From positions 62,001 to 126,000 of the forward strand of contig CAMLRS010000002.1 in NCBI GenBank assembly GCA_946482515.1: 64,000 bases of DNA, written 5' to 3'. This DNA comes from an uncultured Flavobacteriales bacterium. Lineage in GTDB: Bacteria > Bacteroidota > Bacteroidia > Flavobacteriales > Crocinitomicaceae. Positions 1 to 9,614 of this stretch are shown piece by piece (the first letter of the stretch is position 1; each line of letters begins with the position of its first letter). The translations under genes were made by a program, and so were the position numbers. The notes below the pieces were generated by a model. That model saw only the letters and a program-made list of their open reading frames with translations. It had not been told where the DNA came from and made no database searches.

Positions 1-212
1 ACCATATATTTGATGTATAATTTCAATTGGTTCAGTTTTGTGAGTACTTAATACTCGCAAGATAGAACATTTGGACAGGAATCAAAGCCAATAACTTCAG
101 CCCGGCCCCTTAAAAAAGAATAAAATAGCAAAACAGGTATTATTAACGTGACCATTCGAAATTAAATCCGGGAATGCCGTTTATAATCACCACCTTTGGA
201 TAAAGGCAGGCC

Positions 213-596
213 ATGGAAAAAAGCAAGTACCAATTCGGTGGTAAATCGGATCACAATGATACATCGGAAATAGAAAAATCGAAATCCCACATCATTGTAG
301 AAATAATAGAATACGTACCCAACGCAGTTGTCAGTAAGACGATTATCAAAAAATCTACTGGTAACGTTACCGCTATGTCTTTTGATGAAGGAGAAGAGCT
401 TTGCGAAAAGACCATTCCTTTTGACACGTATGTTCAAATCATTCACGGCAAAGCGCAGGTTACTATCGAGAAGAAAAAGCATTTACTCGAACTGGGATGC
501 GGCATCATCATACCGGCTCATTCGCTGCACTGCTTCAACGCTAATGAGCAGTTCAAAATGATCACAACGGTTATCAAAAGCGGGTACGAAGACTAG
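213..596 (+). CDS. Small cupin-domain protein
   Basis: A 127-residue protein with a hydrophilic N-terminus (about residues 1-30) followed by a single cupin-like beta-barrel. The end of the barrel shows the typical pattern of a glycine turn (LELGCGIIIPA) followed by HSLHCFNA, and the middle has a short YVQIIHGKAQVTIE strand pair as in small cupin_2 proteins. There is no signal peptide, so it should be cytosolic. Single-domain cupins of this size usually bind a metal or a small ligand, but the substrate cannot be read from the sequence. It stands alone: nothing is coded within 200 bases upstream in the window, and the next gene is convergent. The ATG at 213 gives a full-length domain. Confidence 0.7.
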   Translation: MEKSKYQFGGKSDHNDTSEIEKSKSHIIVEIIEYVPNAVVSKTIIKKSTGNVTAMSFDEGEELCEKTIPFDTYVQIIHGKAQVTIEKKKHLLELGCGIIIPAHSLHCFNANEQFKMITTVIKSGYED

Positions 597-677
597 ATCA
601 ATACTGTTCTTTTTTCGAGTAACTTCGGATTTAGAGGATTTCGCGGAAATGAATTATTTCTGTGTTAAAAACAAAAT

Positions 678-763
678 CTCCAAGACATTGATACATTTTG
701 GGCTTTTCTAATTCCACAGCCATATGGACTTTTTCTTCTTGCTTTTAACAGTAGCGATCTGGA
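678..763. repeat. Copy A of duplicated tRNA-Asp 3' flank
   Basis: An approximately 86-base segment that matches 1255-1338 with only a few differences. The shared part contains the runs TTTTCTAATTCCACAGCC and GCTTTTAACAGTAGCG. In copy B this sequence is the terminator plus 3' end of tRNA-Asp. In copy A the terminator stem is degraded and the tRNA sequence stops after about 8 bases of the acceptor stem. Copy A ends immediately before the stop codon of the DnaJ/KTSC gene, so the two copies bracket that gene as direct repeats. Confidence 0.8.
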
Positions 764-1210
764 TCAATCCTCCATCGCTTTTTTCGATTTACGGTACAGA
801 AAACTGTTGTAGATGAAACGTTTGGCAAACCGGACTTGCTTATCCGAGTTGACCAATTTTCTGAACAGGGTGGCGTTTACACCGAAATACTCGTACGTGG
901 AACCATTGGTAAACGTGATCTCGAGCAGTAATCCTTTGTGCTTGAAATCCGCAATACCGCACTCGCCAATCGTTGCATTGTATTCTTCTAAATTGCTTTG
1001 AACGGTTTCCGGCGCTATACTCACCAGGAAGTGGTAACCATCTACCACGCGCTGCCCCATCACTGCGGCTGTTTCTTTCAACGGATCTTCATCCTGAAAT
1101 TTATCCGGATGCCATTGTTTAACCAGCTTCCGGTAGGTTGTTTTCAGCTCAGCCAGGTTCAGCTCGCTTTCAACCTCAAATAGTTTTTTGTATTCGTTAA
1201 TGCGTTTCAT
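764..1210 (-). CDS. DnaJ-like J-domain plus KTSC-type domain protein
   Basis: A 148-residue cytosolic protein when started at the ATG at 1210 (MKRINEYKKL). The upstream ATG at 1240 would add only ten residues, before the J domain. Residues 3-65 form a J domain with the diagnostic HPD at 34-36 (KQWHPDKF), which in this family stimulates Hsp70 ATPase. Residues about 85-140 resemble a KTSC domain (YEYFGV, then FAKRFIYNSF), a small module common in accessory genes. There is no Gly/Phe region or zinc finger, so it is not a classical DnaJ. The gene lies exactly between two direct copies of the tRNA-Asp 3' flank, which suggests it arrived as a cassette. The Hsp70 partner could be the dnaK in this window, but that is inference. 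Confidence 0.75.
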   Translation of the reverse strand: MKRINEYKKLFEVESELNLAELKTTYRKLVKQWHPDKFQDEDPLKETAAVMGQRVVDGYHFLVSIAPETVQSNLEEYNATIGECGIADFKHKGLLLEITFTNGSTYEYFGVNATLFRKLVNSDKQVRFAKRFIYNSFLYRKSKKAMED

Positions 1211-1250
1211 ATTCTTCTTTGCTTCAAGGTTGAAAGCCAATAAAAAGCAA

Positions 1251-1282
1251 AAAGCTCAAGATATTGATACATCTTGAGCTTT
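1251..1282 (-). terminator. Intrinsic terminator of tRNA-Asp
   Basis: A perfect 12-bp inverted repeat: AAAGCTCAAGAT at 1251-1262 and ATCTTGAGCTTT at 1271-1282, with an 8-base loop. It is followed by a T-rich tract on the minus strand and lies about 50 bases past the tRNA 3' end. It may also stop plus-strand transcription. Confidence 0.8.
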
Positions 1283-1338
1283 TCTAATTCCACAGCCATA
1301 TGGACTTTTCTTGTTGCTTTTAACAGTAGCGGTCTGGA
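1255..1338. repeat. Copy B of duplicated tRNA-Asp 3' flank
   Basis: This is the apparently original copy of the direct repeat at 678-763. It holds the intact terminator and runs into the last 8 bases of the tRNA-Asp acceptor stem. A tRNA 3' end within a direct repeat is the usual footprint of site-specific integration, although tandem duplication could also explain it. Confidence 0.8.
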
Positions 1339-1403
1339 CGGGACTCGAACCCGCGACCCCATGCGTGACAGGCATGTATTCTAACCAACTGAACTACCAA
1401 ACC
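1330..1403 (-). tRNA. tRNA-Asp(GTC)
   Basis: A 74-nucleotide cloverleaf on the minus strand. The acceptor arms are GGTTTGG and CCAGACC with one G-T pair. The D arm is GTTC-loop-GAAT, the anticodon stem is CATGC/GCATG with loop CTGTCAC, and the T arm is GCGGG-TTCGAGT-CCCGT. The anticodon GTC reads Asp codons, and the G73 discriminator (base 1330) is an Asp identity element. The CCA end is not encoded. Confidence 0.95.
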
Positions 1404-1750
1404 AATTTTCTTCGTTACCGTCCGACAACAGTCGGATTCAGAAATTGTGTAATGCTTTTCGTTAAAAGCGTGTGCAAATCTACGTCAAATATTCGATTCT
1501 ACAAGAAGAAACTGAAAAAAATCAGAAAAATTTTTCGACCAAGCGCCCTGACAGCATGACTTTCAGTGGGTTTCGATTAGTGGAAATCGAACTTTGATGC
1601 CCACCACGACGAGGTCCTGGTATTCTTCCTGAAAAAAACGGTGTTCCCTTGCTACCTCCAAAAAAGACTAAATAATAGTTACCATGGTATATATTTAATT
1701 CTTTTGTCTATCTTTGTGTCGTAAATTGTTTATACAAAACACACAAGAAG
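1404..1750. other. Intergenic region between tRNA-Asp and pirin
   Basis: A 347-base gene-free stretch. It holds the tRNA promoter, a small hairpin near 1420-1437 (TCCGAC/GTCGGA) and a -7-like box TATCTTTG at 1709-1716 that could serve the pirin gene (no clear TTG partner). I see no ORF or other RNA in it. Confidence 0.6.
1475..1504 (-). promoter_or_regulatory. Predicted tRNA-Asp promoter
   Basis: Read on the minus strand, TTG (1502-1504), a 19-base spacer and TAGATTTG (1475-1482) match the Bacteroidota housekeeping consensus TTG-N19-TAnnTTTG exactly. The expected start site lies about 65 bases before the mature tRNA 5' end. Confidence 0.55.
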
Positions 1751-2473
1751 ATGAAAACAACAGTTCACCGATCCGATACACGGGGCTCTGCCGACCACGG
1801 CTGGCTCCAGGCCAAACATTCGTTCAGCTTTGCCAGTTATTACGATCCCGACCGCGTTCATTTCGGCGCGCTGCGGGTTTTGAACGACGATATCGTAGCA
1901 GCCGGTATGGGATTCGGTATGCACCCGCACGATAACATGGAGATCATCACCATTCCGTTGGAAGGCTCACTGGCCCACAAAGATTCCATGGGCAACAGCT
2001 CGGTGATCAAAGCGGGCGAAATCCAGGTCATGAGCGCCGGAACGGGCATTATGCACTCCGAGTTCAATCCTTCGGATACCGAGCCGATCAACCTGTTGCA
2101 GATCTGGCTCTTCCCGAATAAACGCAGCGTGGAGCCGCGCTACGATCAGCAGGAGCTGGATAAAGTGCCGATGCAAAACGCGTGGTCGCAGATCCTCTCC
2201 CCTAACCAGGATGATGCCGGCGTGTGGATCCACCAGGATGCGTGGTTTTACCTTGGCGAGTTCGAAGCAGGCAAAACATCGTATTACAACCTGAAAAATC
2301 CGGAAAACGGCGTGTATATCTTCGTGATCGACGGAACGATCGAAGTGGCCGGGCAAACGCTCAACAAGCGCGACGGTATGGGTATCTGGGCAACCACCGA
2401 AACAGACCTCATCGATTTCTCTTTCCTCGCTAAAAGCAAAGTGCTGCTGATGGAAGTTCCGATGAATGTCTGA
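1751..2473 (+). CDS. Pirin family protein (bicupin, YhhW-like)
   Basis: A 240-residue protein of full length for the pirin/YhhW family, which has two stacked cupin barrels. The N-terminal barrel holds all four metal ligands: His58 and His60 (GMHPHDNME), His102 and Glu104 (GIMHSE). Some relatives cleave quercetin with a bound metal, while others act as redox-sensing regulators. The cellular substrate here is unknown. The N-terminal motif HGWLQAKHSFSFASYYDP is highly typical. There is no signal peptide. It is a single gene with its own terminator. Confidence 0.92.
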   Translation: MKTTVHRSDTRGSADHGWLQAKHSFSFASYYDPDRVHFGALRVLNDDIVAAGMGFGMHPHDNMEIITIPLEGSLAHKDSMGNSSVIKAGEIQVMSAGTGIMHSEFNPSDTEPINLLQIWLFPNKRSVEPRYDQQELDKVPMQNAWSQILSPNQDDAGVWIHQDAWFYLGEFEAGKTSYYNLKNPENGVYIFVIDGTIEVAGQTLNKRDGMGIWATTETDLIDFSFLAKSKVLLMEVPMNV

Positions 2474-2529
2474 CCATTCACTAATCGAGTATACAAGAAC
2501 ACCACGATAAAGGAGACCACAAAACAAAA

Positions 2530-2556
2530 AATGCCCCCGGAAAACCGGGGGCATTT
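2530..2556. terminator. Bidirectional intrinsic terminator
   Basis: Stem AATGCCCCCGG (2530-2540) and CCGGGGGCATT (2545-2555) with an AAAA loop and A/T tracts on both sides. It separates the pirin gene from the convergent adhesin gene and can serve both. Confidence 0.9.
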
Positions 2557-2577
2557 TCATTTGTCTTGGTTGACTGA

Positions 2578-5500
2578 TCAGTTCTTCACAACCCGCTCCA
2601 TAGCCGAACCGTTTACGGTGCGGATGCGCAGGAAGTAAATACCTGTTTCGTATGCCGACAGGTCAACTTTGCCGCCATTGGCGATCACTGTTTCCTGGAG
2701 CAATTTGCCTTGAGCATCAACGACTGTAATTGTTGCCTCTACAGACGACATGGTAATGGTTACATTATCACGTGTCGGGTTCGGGAACACAGCAATTGAA
2801 GCATCTGTGAGCTCGTTCAGACCAATGTAGTCGATCTCAACACAGTCAGATGTATCGGAGCAGTCAGAAGCGTTCGTTACCACTACAGCATAAGTGCCGT
2901 TTGCAGTTACAGTGAACGTTTGTGAAGTCGCACCGGCAATCGGCTGACCGTTCGTACAGTTGATCCACTGGTATTCAGCACCAGCAGAAGCTGTAATCGT
3001 TGCATCGCCATTATCGGTTGCAGTTGCTACCGGAGTAGGATTTACGGTTACAGTTACCTGATCCGTGTCCTCACATCCGTTTGCGTCTTCACCTGTTACG
3101 GTGTAAGTTGTTGTAGCAGTTGCTTCGAACGCAACGCCATCTGTTACACCGTTATCCCATGTGTAGTCGTCAGCGCCTGAACCGGAAAGTGTTACTTCCT
3201 CGCCAGCACATACAGTTTGATCCGTACCTGCATCAACTGTAGGAAGCGCGTTCACTGTTACCGTTACTGTATCGGCGTTTTCACAACCGTTAGCGTCTTC
3301 ACCTGTTACGATATAATCATCCGTTGCAACTGGTGTGAATGCCACACCGTCCGTTACGCCGTTATCCCATGTGTAGTCTTGTGCACCGGAACCAGAAAGC
3401 GTTACCGGGTTACCTGCACATACAGCTACGTCGCCACCTGCATCAACTACAGGAAGTGCGTTTACTGTTACAGTTACCGTATCGCTATTCTCACAACCGT
3501 TGGCGTCTTCACCAGTTACGATGTAGTCATCTGTTGCTGCTGGTGTGAATGCCACACCGTCAGTAACACTGTTATCCCAGTCGTAGCTTGTAGCTGTACC
3601 ACTTGCAGTAAGGGTTACTGAACCACCAACGCAAACTGCTACGTCATTACCTGCATCAACAGCAGGCAGTGCGTTCACCGTTACAGTTACCTGGTCGGTG
3701 TCTTCACAACCGTTAGCATCCTCACCTGTTACAGTATAAGTGGTTGTAGCGGTAGCATCGAATGGATCACCATCTGTTACGCCGTTATCCCATGTGTAGT
3801 CAACAGCACCTGAACCGGAAAGTGTTACTTCCTCGCCAGCACATACCGTTTGGTCTGTACCTGCATCAACTGTAGGAAGTGTGTTCACCGTTACAGTTAC
3901 CTGATCCGTGTCTTCACATCCGTTAGCATCTTCACCTGTTACTGTGTAAGTCGTTGTAGCAGTTGCTGCGAAAGCAACGCCATTTGTTACACCGTTATCC
4001 CAGGAGTAGTCTGTTGCACCGGAACCGGAAAGGGTTACCGAAGCACCGGAACATACTGTTTGGTCTGTACCCGCATCAACTGTAGGAAGTGCATTTACGG
4101 TTACAACTACCTGGTCTGTGTTCTCACAACCGTTGGCATCTTCACCTGTTACAGTGTAAGTTGCTGTAGCCACAGGCGTGAATGCCACACCGTTGGTTAC
4201 GCTGTTATCCCAGTCGTAGCTTGTTGCTGAACCTGTTGCTGTAAGCGTTACAGAACCACCGGCACAAACTGCTACGGCAGCACCTGCATCAACTGTAGGC
4301 AATGCGTTCACTGTTACGGTTACCTGGTCTGTATCTGTACAACCGTTAGCGTCTTCACCTGTTACAGTGTAAGTCGTTGTAGCAGTTGCGTTGAACGGAT
4401 CGTTGTCCGTTACGCCGTTATCCCATGTGTAGTCAGTTGCACCGGAACCGGCAAGGGTTACCTCGTCACCTGAACATACGGTCTGGTCTGTACCAGCATC
4501 AACTGTAGGTAAAGTATTCACTGTCACAGCTGTGTTGGCAGTAGCTGAACAACCGAAGCTGTTCGATGCAGTTACCGTATAGGTAGTTGTTGCAGTCGGC
4601 GCTACACCTGTTGGGTTCTGTGCTGAGGAAGTGAATCCTGCAGGAGCGGAAGTCCATGCGTAAGTCGGCAATGCAGTTGTTGTTCCGGTAATGGAAATAT
4701 CATCCACGTGCAGCAGGTACTGGTCAGCGATCGAGTAACAGTTGAAACCGAAGTAGTAGGTTCCTGTTACCGCAGGTGTGAAGTTCACTGTAGCCTGGGC
4801 CCATGTTGTGTTATTGATACTTGCTCCGCCGTTGTTATTCCACAGCGTAGTTGTCTGAGCTGCGACTGTTGCATCAGTTCCTACTGTAACTTTCAGACGC
4901 TCAGGGAAGGTTCCACCTTCTACGCGGTACCAGAATGAAACGGTAGCCGCTACACCACCCTGGAGAATCTGGCCATTGGTGATAGCCCATGCATTCGCAT
5001 CGAAATCGGCATCGTAAGTATAACGCATCGCATTCGATCCGGAATGTCCGGAAGCACCTTGTGCCCAGTCGTTACCGTCGCCTGCGTTGATGAAGGTCCA
5101 TCCTGTTGGAGGCCAAGCTTCAAATCCTTGTGTATAGTTCAATGGAGATGTAGCATTGGAGTTGGCAGAAGAAGTCAGGTTAACTGATTCTCCGACACAG
5201 ATCGTAGCATCGCTTGCGTTAGCTGTAACCGCAGTCGGAACCGGGTTCACGGTAACAGAAACCGAGTTTCCTGCTGTACAACCACCGTCTACCGCTGTAA
5301 GCGTGTATGTGTAGCTTCCGATTGCTGTTGGTGTAATGGTTGTCGGAGTTCCGTTTACCGGAGTCTCAACACCACTTCCTGCAGTAGAAGTCCACGTGTA
5401 AGTGTAGCTCTGAACTGGCGTTGGATTGGTATTTGCTGCTGTCAGGTCAACCGTTCCGCCAATACAGATCGAAGGAGCTGAAGCTGATGCAGAAACCGCA

Positions 5501-8500
5501 TCAGGAACGTTAACTGTTACTGTAACAGCTGTGCGCGGGCTTTCGCAACCGGTTGTTCCATCTACTTCACTTACGTAGAATGTAGTGGTGGTTGAAATAG
5601 CCGTTGTGTACGTTGCAGATACGCTGCTTTGCAGCATTGTACCGCCTGAAGCTGCGCTGTACCACTTGAATGTCGGTGTCGGCTGACCTGTAGTCGAAGC
5701 CACGGAAGCCGTTGGCACCTGCAGACCACACTGAGCAGAGTTCGTAGCCGTTACTGCAGAAGGAAGCGGATTAACCGTTACCGTTGTCGATGGAGCAGGT
5801 GTAACTGCACAACCCGCGGCTGTAACAGTCGCTGTGTAAGTTGTTGTTGTAACCGGAGCCACTGTCAACGGGTTAGTTGTTCCTACAGTCGACATACCAT
5901 CAGACCAGGAAACAGTCTGAATAGCCGGAGCTGTGTTTCCAACAAAGACCATCTTCGGACGGTTCGACATGGTACCAGTTGATGAAGTAGCACCACATAC
6001 CTCTGCAGGTGTATCGTCATCGGCACGGTAGTATGCCATTGCTGTAAATGCAGTAGCATCGTAACGGATCTCTGCAGATCCTGCTGCGCCACCACCACCG
6101 TTGTTGTTACTCCAGCAAAGGTTGATAACGATATTGGATGTTCCGTCCCAGTTGAACGGTGTTGCGAAGTTCAGCGTATTCAAACCTGTAGTTGTTACGT
6201 TCAGGTTGCCGTTGTAAACATCGGTGAATGTTCCGGTAAGGAACGTCGCAGTTGCAGTTGTACTTGCCGTAGGGGCAATACTCATTGAAAATGCTGTGTA
6301 GGCAACAGAGCTGGATGTTGTTACATCGAACGCCAGGGAAGTAATGTTACCTGCCGTCAGTCCCATAGCTGTAAGCTCGGCTGCACGCACTACATATTGT
6401 GCTTTGTAGCCACCCCAGTAGTGAGAGAACGGGCTAACGAAGTTACCTCCGGAACCACCTGAGCCACTTGTAGTGGATGCACCAGCACCCAATGTCAGTG
6501 TAGCAGTTCTCTGAACCTGCGCTCTGAGGGAAACGTCTGTACCCGCACATACTGCTGTTGCAGGTGTGGAAGTAGCTGATGCTGTCACACCCAGAAGCGG
6601 CTCATCTGCATAAGGAGTACCAATATAAGTGGATGTCGTACCAACGTTGCTCAGTGCCGCAATGCTCCAGGAGATTGTTGCGTTAGCCGGTGTCGGTACA
6701 GGAATCGTTCCTTCCCACGTAGAGCCGGATGTATTCGCCATCGTAATTGGTGTTTGCGGAGTTCCGTTTACAGCATAAGCCAATGTTACGGATAGAACTG
6801 TTCCTCCAGCCATCGTTACGTTGGCAGACACCAGACGTGCCGCTGCTGTACATTGTGTTGCTGCCGGAGGCGTAACTGAGTTCAGTGTAATAACCGGCGG
6901 AGGCAGTGGCACACCGTCGAATTCGTCAGCACCCATATCCGGAGCTGTTGCTCCACCGTTTGTGGAACCGGCAGGGCCAGGACGGGCATCGCCGTCAAAG
7001 TCGGTAGCAACACCAAGGCTCGCACCACCTGATTCGATCTGCGATGGTGTAACGCCCAGGTTCAGGTGAAGGTTTGTGTTGTTGTTGACAAATGTTGGGG
7101 TAACAGATACCGAGTTAGCGTCCGTACCAGGAACAGCTGTAATAGCTGCCACCCAGTTTGGCAGAGTTGCAAGGTCTGTTGTACTGGCACGTCCAACGAA
7201 ACCGTTGGTCGTGTTGGCAATGTACAAATCGTTTCTGTCAGAGATAGAACCTGTAGCACCAATGTTGGCAGGCGATGTAGTAATCCAGGCATAGTGCTTG
7301 GCATTACCTGTCTGAGCTCCGGTGAAGTTTGCAAAAATGTTGTTTTGTACTTTGTATACAGCAGCTACGTTCTGAATTTCGTAGCAAGCATTGGAGTAAG
7401 TCGGCGTAAGACCTTCACCGATACTTACCGTGTTGTGGTATACTTCATACGATTGTGTTGCCGCAGCACCCGCCAAACCGGTATGAATACCGATCGCATA
7501 GCGTGAAGTTGTAGCTGTTCCAGTGAAGGAAGTAGACAGGTTCGAGATCATGTTGTTCGCAATGCGGATCATGTTTGTTCCCGAAGTACTGTTTTGCGCC
7601 TGGATACCGTAAGCGACAGAAGTAGTAGAAGCGGATCCCATAACGGAGATACCAGATACGCTGTTATTACGGATAAATGAGTTACCAATGTTACCGGTCA
7701 TAAAAATACCCTGAGCTGTGCTCTGGTTGGCAGCTACCGCAGAAATGTCGGTGTTTTCAAGTATAAAGCCCGACTGATTGATCGTATGCACACCTCTTGC
7801 AACTACGGAAGTCGCAACGGTTGGTCCCATATTGATAATAGAGTTGCGAATACCGGCAGAAGCTGTCGTAAGCTTGTTTCCGGTATCCGGGAAAGCAGTG
7901 CTTCCTCCATTGAACTGCATACCGATAACAGCACCGTCGATCGTAATGTGATCAAATGTGTTGTTGCTGTTCGCTCCTGTAGCGGCTGATGCAACAAAAG
8001 TCGAGCTGGAGCTAAGTACACCGTAAGTAATACCTGCTGCACCCCGACTCATGCGAATCGTCAGGTTTTTCAATACGTTGTTCTGTGCACCGTTGGTTAC
8101 CGAAGCGTTGCGGATCAGGTAACCAAACTCCATGGCAGTGACTCCGGAATTGTTGATATCGATGCCGTCGAATGTGAAGTAATCACCTCCGAAGATGACA
8201 ATTGAAGCATCTGAAGCTCCGGCTGTGCCTGCACTGGTAATCACAGGGTTTGCACCCACTCCGGATTTCTGGAACGTAATAGTGTTCGCAGCGGTACCGG
8301 TAGCGGTAATCGCCGGTGGCATTTCGTTGAAAGTCTGACCGGCTGCAACGTTGAATACCACAGGACCAGTAAATCCACAGTTACTTACAACATTCAGATC
8401 GTTGATTGCTGCGGTAAAGGACGCATAATTCGTTCCTCCCGTTGGCAATGTGTTGTCAATGGTAAATGTACCACCGGCAGTTGTCATTAACGGAGTCGAT

Positions 8501-9216
8501 GACGTCAGGCTGATCGCATCAACCGCTGTCGGGTTCGCACCTCCGCCACCGTCATTTTTCCAGGTAAAAATCAGACGCATCGTTGATGCACCTGTACAGT
8601 TTCCGGCCACTGAAGCTGGAATCGTGATCGTAGCTGTCGCAACCGGTGTAACGGCTGACGTCCAGAAGCGGCCTAATTCCACCGTAGGAGCAGGAAGTAC
8701 TCCCTGAGCAAGACTGACATTTGACGCTGTCGGCGTGTAAGACGTCGGAGCCAGGGAAACAAAGATCCCATCCCAGAAATTTGTTTCACCACCTACTTTG
8801 TAATTAAAGGTAAGTGTGATCTTCGTCTCACCAGCCGGGAAGGTAACATCCCGGTAAAAATGGGAAACCGAAATCGAATTGTTGGTGTAACCGTTTGTTA
8901 CGCCGTTGTCGGCAGAAACATAGGCAGAATTGTTGGTCATTCCGGTAGGAACTGTACCCACAAACCATTTGTTGGTGACGGTGCCGTTCACGACGGTCCA
9001 TCCGTTTGACGCAAAATCTGCGCCGCTTTCAAATCCTCCTTCAGCGGCTGGATTGATGAGTGTGGTTTGGCTATTCACTAAGCCGCAAGCACCCAGGATC
9101 ATGGAGAATGCTAAAGCAGTGCGGTTAGCTGACAAGGCAGCGGTGAATTTTTTAAAACCAGTCTTCAATTCAAAGGCCGGGAGAATTATCTTCATCTTGT
9201 GTCGATAATTCATCAT
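2578..9216 (-). CDS. Giant mosaic T9SS-secreted adhesin (2212 aa)
   Basis: A 2212-residue secreted protein. The N-terminus carries a long signal-type segment ending ACGLVNSQ (about residue 50). Next is a jelly-roll-like domain, then a beta-helix region (about 270-620) with many short N/G-rich turns. A 'choice-of-anchor J' module (about 1355-1510) starts QGFEAWPPTGWTFIN and holds FWYRVEGG. Seven tandem units of about 70 residues follow (about 1568-2059), each with VDAG, VCxG, YxWDN, EDANGC and VTVN. The last part has an Ig-like segment and a T9SS type A sorting domain starting VFPNPTRDN and ending MERVVKN. The role is likely surface adhesion or matrix. The two Cys per unit could form one disulfide each. 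It is convergent with pirin and has a long AT-rich upstream region. Confidence 0.85.
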   Translation of the reverse strand: MMNYRHKMKIILPAFELKTGFKKFTAALSANRTALAFSMILGACGLVNSQTTLINPAAEGGFESGADFASNGWTVVNGTVTNKWFVGTVPTGMTNNSAYVSADNGVTNGYTNNSISVSHFYRDVTFPAGETKITLTFNYKVGGETNFWDGIFVSLAPTSYTPTASNVSLAQGVLPAPTVELGRFWTSAVTPVATATITIPASVAGNCTGASTMRLIFTWKNDGGGGANPTAVDAISLTSSTPLMTTAGGTFTIDNTLPTGGTNYASFTAAINDLNVVSNCGFTGPVVFNVAAGQTFNEMPPAITATGTAANTITFQKSGVGANPVITSAGTAGASDASIVIFGGDYFTFDGIDINNSGVTAMEFGYLIRNASVTNGAQNNVLKNLTIRMSRGAAGITYGVLSSSSTFVASAATGANSNNTFDHITIDGAVIGMQFNGGSTAFPDTGNKLTTASAGIRNSIINMGPTVATSVVARGVHTINQSGFILENTDISAVAANQSTAQGIFMTGNIGNSFIRNNSVSGISVMGSASTTSVAYGIQAQNSTSGTNMIRIANNMISNLSTSFTGTATTSRYAIGIHTGLAGAAATQSYEVYHNTVSIGEGLTPTYSNACYEIQNVAAVYKVQNNIFANFTGAQTGNAKHYAWITTSPANIGATGSISDRNDLYIANTTNGFVGRASTTDLATLPNWVAAITAVPGTDANSVSVTPTFVNNNTNLHLNLGVTPSQIESGGASLGVATDFDGDARPGPAGSTNGGATAPDMGADEFDGVPLPPPVITLNSVTPPAATQCTAAARLVSANVTMAGGTVLSVTLAYAVNGTPQTPITMANTSGSTWEGTIPVPTPANATISWSIAALSNVGTTSTYIGTPYADEPLLGVTASATSTPATAVCAGTDVSLRAQVQRTATLTLGAGASTTSGSGGSGGNFVSPFSHYWGGYKAQYVVRAAELTAMGLTAGNITSLAFDVTTSSSVAYTAFSMSIAPTASTTATATFLTGTFTDVYNGNLNVTTTGLNTLNFATPFNWDGTSNIVINLCWSNNNGGGGAAGSAEIRYDATAFTAMAYYRADDDTPAEVCGATSSTGTMSNRPKMVFVGNTAPAIQTVSWSDGMSTVGTTNPLTVAPVTTTTYTATVTAAGCAVTPAPSTTVTVNPLPSAVTATNSAQCGLQVPTASVASTTGQPTPTFKWYSAASGGTMLQSSVSATYTTAISTTTTFYVSEVDGTTGCESPRTAVTVTVNVPDAVSASASAPSICIGGTVDLTAANTNPTPVQSYTYTWTSTAGSGVETPVNGTPTTITPTAIGSYTYTLTAVDGGCTAGNSVSVTVNPVPTAVTANASDATICVGESVNLTSSANSNATSPLNYTQGFEAWPPTGWTFINAGDGNDWAQGASGHSGSNAMRYTYDADFDANAWAITNGQILQGGVAATVSFWYRVEGGTFPERLKVTVGTDATVAAQTTTLWNNNGGASINNTTWAQATVNFTPAVTGTYYFGFNCYSIADQYLLHVDDISITGTTTALPTYAWTSAPAGFTSSAQNPTGVAPTATTTYTVTASNSFGCSATANTAVTVNTLPTVDAGTDQTVCSGDEVTLAGSGATDYTWDNGVTDNDPFNATATTTYTVTGEDANGCTDTDQVTVTVNALPTVDAGAAVAVCAGGSVTLTATGSATSYDWDNSVTNGVAFTPVATATYTVTGEDANGCENTDQVVVTVNALPTVDAGTDQTVCSGASVTLSGSGATDYSWDNGVTNGVAFAATATTTYTVTGEDANGCEDTDQVTVTVNTLPTVDAGTDQTVCAGEEVTLSGSGAVDYTWDNGVTDGDPFDATATTTYTVTGEDANGCEDTDQVTVTVNALPAVDAGNDVAVCVGGSVTLTASGTATSYDWDNSVTDGVAFTPAATDDYIVTGEDANGCENSDTVTVTVNALPVVDAGGDVAVCAGNPVTLSGSGAQDYTWDNGVTDGVAFTPVATDDYIVTGEDANGCENADTVTVTVNALPTVDAGTDQTVCAGEEVTLSGSGADDYTWDNGVTDGVAFEATATTTYTVTGEDANGCEDTDQVTVTVNPTPVATATDNGDATITASAGAEYQWINCTNGQPIAGATSQTFTVTANGTYAVVVTNASDCSDTSDCVEIDYIGLNELTDASIAVFPNPTRDNVTITMSSVEATITVVDAQGKLLQETVIANGGKVDLSAYETGIYFLRIRTVNGSAMERVVKN
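3040..4512 (-). repeat. Seven in-frame tandem repeats of about 210 bp
   Basis: Seven head-to-tail copies of a roughly 210-bp unit inside the 2212-aa adhesin. Conserved landmarks on the plus strand are CCGTTATCCCA, GCATCAAC and CACCTGTTAC. At least two alternating subtypes occur: GTDQTVC...TATTTYTV and xDVAVC...ATDDYIV. This implies expansion by duplication of more than one unit at a time. Confidence 0.9.
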
Positions 9217-9614
9217 ACTTTGTTGTTAGTAAATCAAGAACAAAAATCTTCAAATTTTAACTCTCAGGCAATAGCGTTATTTAACAGCCTTTTAAGATAC
9301 TAACAATTGGAGTTTTTTGATAAATCAACAAAACACACAATTGATTTAAAATCAATGGTTTATCATTTGATCAATCAAATAAGAAATCATGAAATACTAT
9401 AGACTATTTAACTAGTTCAAATTACAAGAATATACATTCTAACATTCTGACAATCAACAATATAACATCAAATACAATTTGTTTTAATATCAACAGATTG
9501 TTTAATTATTGAACTACAACGATTTAGGGAGATCGATTATTCCCTGAAAGCGATCAGTTATTAAAAATCATAGAATTGTTGAAAAAATTATCAAATAAAC
9601 CACTTTCAGTTAGT
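9217..9614. other. AT-rich intergenic region
   Basis: A 398-base very AT-rich spacer between two minus-strand secreted-protein genes. It should contain the promoter of the 2212-aa adhesin, but I could not fix a convincing TTG/TAnnTTTG pair. I see no ORF, RNA or strong terminator. Confidence 0.5.

Noticed and set aside
3217..8707. Many plus-strand ORFs inside the 2212-aa adhesin
   Set aside because: They mirror the repeat unit on the opposite strand, are Cys/Tyr-rich nonsense and have no initiation context.
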